A stretch of 9,768 bases of DNA from an uncultured Bifidobacterium sp. (GTDB lineage: Bacteria; Actinomycetota; Actinomycetes; Actinomycetales; Bifidobacteriaceae), in the NCBI GenBank assembly GCA_937876495.1, contig CALEGL010000317.1, positions 1-9,768 on the forward strand, given 5' to 3'. The first letter of the stretch is position 1. Each line of letters opens with the position of its first letter. Position numbers and translations under genes: made by a program. Shown here one piece after another: positions 6,816-9,768 of this stretch. Under the pieces are notes generated by a model. That model worked only from the letters and a program-made list of their open reading frames with translations, searched no databases and was not told the DNA's origin.

Positions 6816-6835
6816 ATCGGAAACGATCGGAACCG
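6816..6835. repeat. 10-bp tandem direct repeat upstream of the cold-shock gene
   Basis: ATCGGAAACG (6816-6825) and ATCGGAACCG (6826-6835) agree at 9 of 10 bases. They sit in the 92-nt gap between the kinase stop and the csp ATG, 56-75 bp before that ATG. On the minus strand this reads CGGTTCCGAT then CGTTTCCGAT. Direct repeats one helical turn apart are the usual binding-site layout of OmpR/PhoP-family regulators, so an operator is possible. Confidence 0.5.
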
Positions 6836-6852
6836 GACATTCGAAGCCAAGT

Positions 6853-8862
6853 CTACCCCACGTCGTCGGCCGGCGGCCTGCCATCAGCGCCACGCGAAGA
6901 CGCGGAATCGACGGGCGTCACGGTCTGCGCGGACGCAGTCCCCTCCCGGTCGCCGCCGTCTGGGACCGTCGTCGGCGAGGCGGCATCGTGAGTTCCACCG
7001 TTGTTCTCACGACTCGGATGCGGCGCTCGGGAGGCCAATCGCGGGCGCCTGCCACCCTTGGGCTTCCGGGATTCGGAACGGCCGTCCCCGGAGTCGGCGA
7101 TCGGAGGAACCAGCGAGGAGATGGGAAGGATGACGGTGAGAGTCAGGCCTCCGCCCTCCGTCTGCGTGGCGACGATGAATCCCCGATGCGCTCGGACGAC
7201 GGACATGGCGATGGCCATGCCCAGACCCGTGCCTCCCTTCTCCCGGGCACGGGAGGGGTCAGCTGTATAGAAGCGCTCGAAGATCTGGCTCCGCGATTCG
7301 GCGGGGACACCGGGCCCATGGTCGGCGAAACGCAGGACGGCGTACACGGTGCCGCCGCCGACGGACTGCCCCACCTCGACGGCGTCGAGGAATCGGCGGA
7401 GCGATTCCTCCGTCGCGGGAAGAGCGGACATGTCCTGGGGCGGCAGCGCCGCGGGCATCATGCCCAGCGACACCTCCACAGGCGAGTCGGCGGGCGTGTA
7501 GCGATGGATGTTTCCCACGATGTTGGTGATGACCTGCCTGATGCGCGAGGGGTCGCCGGGAAGCATGACCTCCGGCATGGGGACGTCGGCAGGGACCAGA
7601 CTCGAGGATGACGCGGGGTCGGAGCGGCTCACTTCGAGCCCCCCCGTCCTGATGCCGCGCCCCGGGTCGAGCGCGTGGAGGTCGTCGACGGCGTCCCGGA
7701 CCAGGGACGTGAGATTCACGGTCTGGTTCACGTCGATGCCCCTGCCCTCGTCGAGACGGGCCAGGGAGAGCAGGTCCTCGACGAGAACGGTCATCCGCGA
7801 GCTGGAGGCTTCGATATGGGCGATGGAGGCGTCGGCTCTTTCCAGGGCCCCGGGCATGTCGCGCTGCATGGCGTAAAGCTCGGCGTAGCCGTGGATGGCG
7901 GCGAGCGGCGTGCGAAGTTCATGGCTCGCGTCGGAGACGAAACGCTTCATCTTCTCCGTCGTCTCCTCCTGCTCATGGAAGCTGCGCTCGATCCGTGCGA
8001 GCATGGCGTTGAGCGAGGCGGAAAGCGACCCGACCTCGGTGTTCTCCGGAGCGGACGGGATGCGCTGGCTCAGGTCGCCGGCGGCAATCTTGGCGGCCGT
8101 CTTCTCGATGCGCTTGAGCGGGGCGAGAGTGCGCTGGATGAGCAGCGTGGCGATGATGACGCCCAGAAGCACGATGGTGATTCCCACCATCGCGGTATAG
8201 CGGGTGAGTGTGCCGACCGTGTCGATCTGGTCGCTCAGGGACAGCCCGATGTACACGACGCCCCCGACCTCGCTCGTCCCATCGTCGGATTTGTCCATCC
8301 ACTGCAGCGCCAGAACCCTCCACGGGGCCTTCGCGGCCTGGAGGGTGGCATGGTCCGTACTGGAGGAGGATGCCGAGGAGACGGTGGACTGCGTCGTAAA
8401 GGGCTTGCCGAGTTGCACGTCGCCCGTGCTGCCGTTCGACGGCAGGGTCGGGACGGACACCACCCCGCCCTTGAGCACGGGAACCAGAGGCGTGGCGATG
8501 ATCCTTCCGGATGTGTCCCTGACCTGCAGGAAGTAGTCGGTGGGGCCTGCCGTGGACTGGCTGCCGTCCTTGCTGCTGAGCAGGGCGACGTTGTTGTAGA
8601 CGAGCTCCGCCTGCTGCACGAGCTGCGTGTCCGTCTTCCCGAGCAGATAGCTGCCGACGAGCTGACGGATGGACAGGGAGATACCCACCATGCCAACGAT
8701 GAGGAGGATCATCGTCACGGCGACGAGTTTGACGCCCAGGGGGACGCGGTCCAGACGCCGGACGACGTACGCCGTCACGGGATTGGGTCGATGGGCGCGG
8801 GCCGTCCTCGCGGCGGGCTGCGGCGCCGATGCGGGCGACGCGGGGCTGTCCGGGACCATCAC
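6853..8862 (-). CDS. Membrane sensor histidine kinase, HAMP-HisKA-HATPase
   Basis: A 669-residue sensor kinase, partner of the regulator just upstream. Numbering counts from the GTG at 8860-8862; the next codon is an ATG and is at least as likely a start. A Pro/Ala-rich cytoplasmic tail (1-40) is followed by TM1 (about 43-66), an extracytoplasmic sensor region (67-222) with a Ser-rich stretch, TM2 (about 224-243) and HAMP (about 240-295). HisKA has the H-box SDASHELRTP with phospho-acceptor H314. HATPase has N-box N447/N451, G1 DHGPG (514-518), F-box FERFY, and G2 GGTGLGMA (543-550). Two unusual insertions are seen: a Ser-rich one near 402-436 and one of about 35 residues (467-505) between the N-box and G1. 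A basic, low-complexity cytoplasmic tail runs from 585 to 669. The layout resembles MprB-type kinases, but the signal is unknown. Its start overlaps the regulator's stop (GTGATG), so translation is coupled. Confidence 0.95.
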   Translation of the reverse strand: MMVPDSPASPASAPQPAARTARAHRPNPVTAYVVRRLDRVPLGVKLVAVTMILLIVGMVGISLSIRQLVGSYLLGKTDTQLVQQAELVYNNVALLSSKDGSQSTAGPTDYFLQVRDTSGRIIATPLVPVLKGGVVSVPTLPSNGSTGDVQLGKPFTTQSTVSSASSSSTDHATLQAAKAPWRVLALQWMDKSDDGTSEVGGVVYIGLSLSDQIDTVGTLTRYTAMVGITIVLLGVIIATLLIQRTLAPLKRIEKTAAKIAAGDLSQRIPSAPENTEVGSLSASLNAMLARIERSFHEQEETTEKMKRFVSDASHELRTPLAAIHGYAELYAMQRDMPGALERADASIAHIEASSSRMTVLVEDLLSLARLDEGRGIDVNQTVNLTSLVRDAVDDLHALDPGRGIRTGGLEVSRSDPASSSSLVPADVPMPEVMLPGDPSRIRQVITNIVGNIHRYTPADSPVEVSLGMMPAALPPQDMSALPATEESLRRFLDAVEVGQSVGGGTVYAVLRFADHGPGVPAESRSQIFERFYTADPSRAREKGGTGLGMAIAMSVVRAHRGFIVATQTEGGGLTLTVILPISSLVPPIADSGDGRSESRKPKGGRRPRLASRAPHPSRENNGGTHDAASPTTVPDGGDREGTASAQTVTPVDSASSRGADGRPPADDVG

Positions 8863-9602
8863 CGCCCCGTGGCGTCCTTCGGCGCTCGGATCATGTAGCC
8901 GATGCCGCGCTTGGTCTCGATCAGCGGCGTCACCTTGTGCATGGTGCCGTCTTCGTCGGCGACCTCGATGCCGTCGACCTTCTTGCGCAGATACGAGATG
9001 TAGGACTCGACGATGGCGGCGTCGCCGCCCCAGTCATACTGCCAGACATGGTCGAGGATCTGCGCCTTCGACAGCACGCGGCCTTCGTTGTCCATGAGAT
9101 AACGAAGAAGCTTGTATTCGGTGGGACTCAGGTCGATGGCCTGCCCCGCGCGGGAGACGTCATGCGAGTCCTCGTTGATTTCGAGGTCCCCGACGCGGAT
9201 GACGGGATCATCCTCGACCTGCTCATGCGTCCGCCGCAGGATGGCGCGGATCCTGGCGATGACCTCCTCGAGGCTGAAGGGCTTGGTGACGTAGTCGTCC
9301 CCGCCCACTGTCAGCCCCATGACCTTGTCCTGGGTGTCGTCACGGGCCGTGAGGAAGAGGACGGGCGCATCGATCCCCTCCTGTCGGATGCGCCTGGTGA
9401 CGGTGAACCCGTCGATGTCGGGAAGCATCACGTCAAGGACGATGAGGTCGGGATGCGTCTTCTCGATGACCTCGATGGCCTCGGAACCCGATGCCGCCGT
9501 GGCCACTTCGAAACCGGAGAAATGCAGGGATGCCACAAGAAGTTCGCGGATGGACGGCTCGTCGTCGACCACCACGATCGATGCCTCAATCGCTTTGCTC
9601 AT
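8859..9602 (-). CDS. OmpR/PhoB-family response regulator, MprA-like
   Basis: A 247-residue transcription factor. The receiver domain (about 8-120) has acidic pocket D13/D14, phospho-acceptor D57 (LIVLDVMLPDIDG), T85 and K107. The winged-helix DNA-binding domain (about 137-240) has SPTEYKLLRYLMDNEGRVLSKAQIL and the recognition-helix region DAAIVESYISYLRKKVD. All receiver residues are intact, so it should be phosphorylated by the kinase encoded directly downstream. The ATG at 9600-9602 is chosen because MSKAIEASIVVVDDEPSI is the usual length before the first strand. Its RBS (GGAGG) is only 2 nt away and lies in a hairpin. An in-frame ATG at 9645-9647 has AGGA at 5-nt spacing and would add 15 residues (MAFRKPPETRSRLEA). 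That alternative cannot be excluded. The target genes are unknown; direct repeats upstream of csp are candidates. Confidence 0.95.
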   Translation of the reverse strand: MSKAIEASIVVVDDEPSIRELLVASLHFSGFEVATAASGSEAIEVIEKTHPDLIVLDVMLPDIDGFTVTRRIRQEGIDAPVLFLTARDDTQDKVMGLTVGGDDYVTKPFSLEEVIARIRAILRRTHEQVEDDPVIRVGDLEINEDSHDVSRAGQAIDLSPTEYKLLRYLMDNEGRVLSKAQILDHVWQYDWGGDAAIVESYISYLRKKVDGIEVADEDGTMHKVTPLIETKRGIGYMIRAPKDATGR

Positions 9603-9604
9603 GG

Positions 9605-9632
9605 CCTCCAGCCTGCTCCGCGTCTCTGGAGG
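9605..9632 (-). promoter_or_regulatory. Hairpin enclosing the response regulator Shine-Dalgarno
   Basis: In the minus-strand transcript CCUCCAG pairs exactly with CUGGAGG (7 bp, 14-nt loop). The second arm contains the GGAGG nearest the regulator's ATG. Formation would hide the RBS. The function as a translational switch is inferred; if the ATG at 9647 is the real start, the hairpin is inside the coding sequence. Confidence 0.4.
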
Positions 9633-9729
9633 TTTCCTGAACGCCATCTGAATCCTGGTCGACAGAACCGGAGACCGACGTCGTCCCACGCCGTCTCGCG
9701 CGTCGCGCCCGATGCGCGGGGGACGCCCG

Positions 9730-9768
9730 ATGACCACGCCGCCTCCGTGGCCCTGGCCGCCTGCCCCT
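9730..9768 (+). CDS. Possible start of a divergent Pro/Trp-rich ORF, cut by window end
   Basis: An ATG at 9730 opens a frame of 13 codons, MTTPPPWPWPPAP, that runs to the last base without a stop. A GGGGGA lies 7-8 nt before it. The Pro/Trp composition resembles the disordered cytoplasmic tail of many actinobacterial membrane or secreted proteins, and it is divergent from the regulator gene. Thirteen codons in GC-rich DNA are weak evidence, and the frame may be chance. Confidence 0.25.
   Translation, partial: MTTPPPWPWPPAP

Noticed and set aside
6761..6850. N-terminal extension of the cold-shock protein from a TTG at 6850
   Set aside because: The added 30 residues are not Csp-like, the start is TTG with no RBS, and MPTGRVRW at 6760 is the conserved N-terminus.
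6761..6852. Terminator between the histidine kinase and the cold-shock gene
   Set aside because: Only a weak GAATC/GATTC pair with an 18-nt loop is present; no stable stem or U-tract, so read-through is assumed.
7675..8898. 407-codon + strand frame opposite the histidine kinase
   Set aside because: Antisense shadow; the kinase H, N, G1 and G2 boxes are unambiguous on the other strand.
9603..9737. Response regulator extension to a GTG at 9737
   Set aside because: The added residues are Arg-rich and unlike any receiver N-terminus; the GTG has no RBS.

Overview
The window is chromosomal DNA from a high-GC actinobacterium. The strong G/C third-position bias, the ClpC, the MprA/PhoP-like response regulator, the two-repeat DUF349 protein and the cspB-DUF3027 gene pair all fit. 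From remembered resemblance of the ClpC and two-component proteins I lean towards Bifidobacteriaceae, but this is an inference and I could not run a search. The region is mostly housekeeping and stress-response genes. I see no phage, insertion sequence, CRISPR array, tRNA or rRNA.

Layout from left to right: (1) a 5'-truncated DUF349 gene on the + strand, ending at 1222; (2) two tandem hairpins (1236-1312) in the gap where this gene converges on clpC; (3) clpC on the - strand (1339-3945), a complete two-AAA-domain Clp ATPase; (4) a 194-nt divergent control region holding two different inverted repeats; (5) a tandem-domain universal stress protein on the + strand (4140-5180); (6) a convergent gap with a candidate terminator hairpin (5249-5287); (7) a - strand cluster read from right to left: OmpR-family response regulator (8859-9602), sensor histidine kinase (6853-8862), actinobacterial cold-shock-domain protein (6371-6760) and a DUF3027 protein (5288-6361); (8) about 165 nt upstream of the response regulator, with a possible divergent gene start at 9730 that runs off the window.

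How the genes work together: regulator and kinase overlap at their stop and start codons and are almost certainly co-translated. The cold-shock gene follows after 92 nt with no clear terminator, and DUF3027 follows it after 9 nt, so the four may form one operon or two nested units. ClpC and the Usp protein are transcribed divergently from one short region, which suggests linked stress control. The most interesting signals are regulatory: a 17-bp perfect palindrome with the CGC-N5-GCG geometry of ClgR operators upstream of clpC; a 9-bp-arm inverted repeat at the usp promoter; a hairpin that would hide the response regulator's Shine-Dalgarno sequence; and two separate 10-bp tandem repeats flanking the cold-shock gene. 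I found no convincing wholly new multi-gene system.
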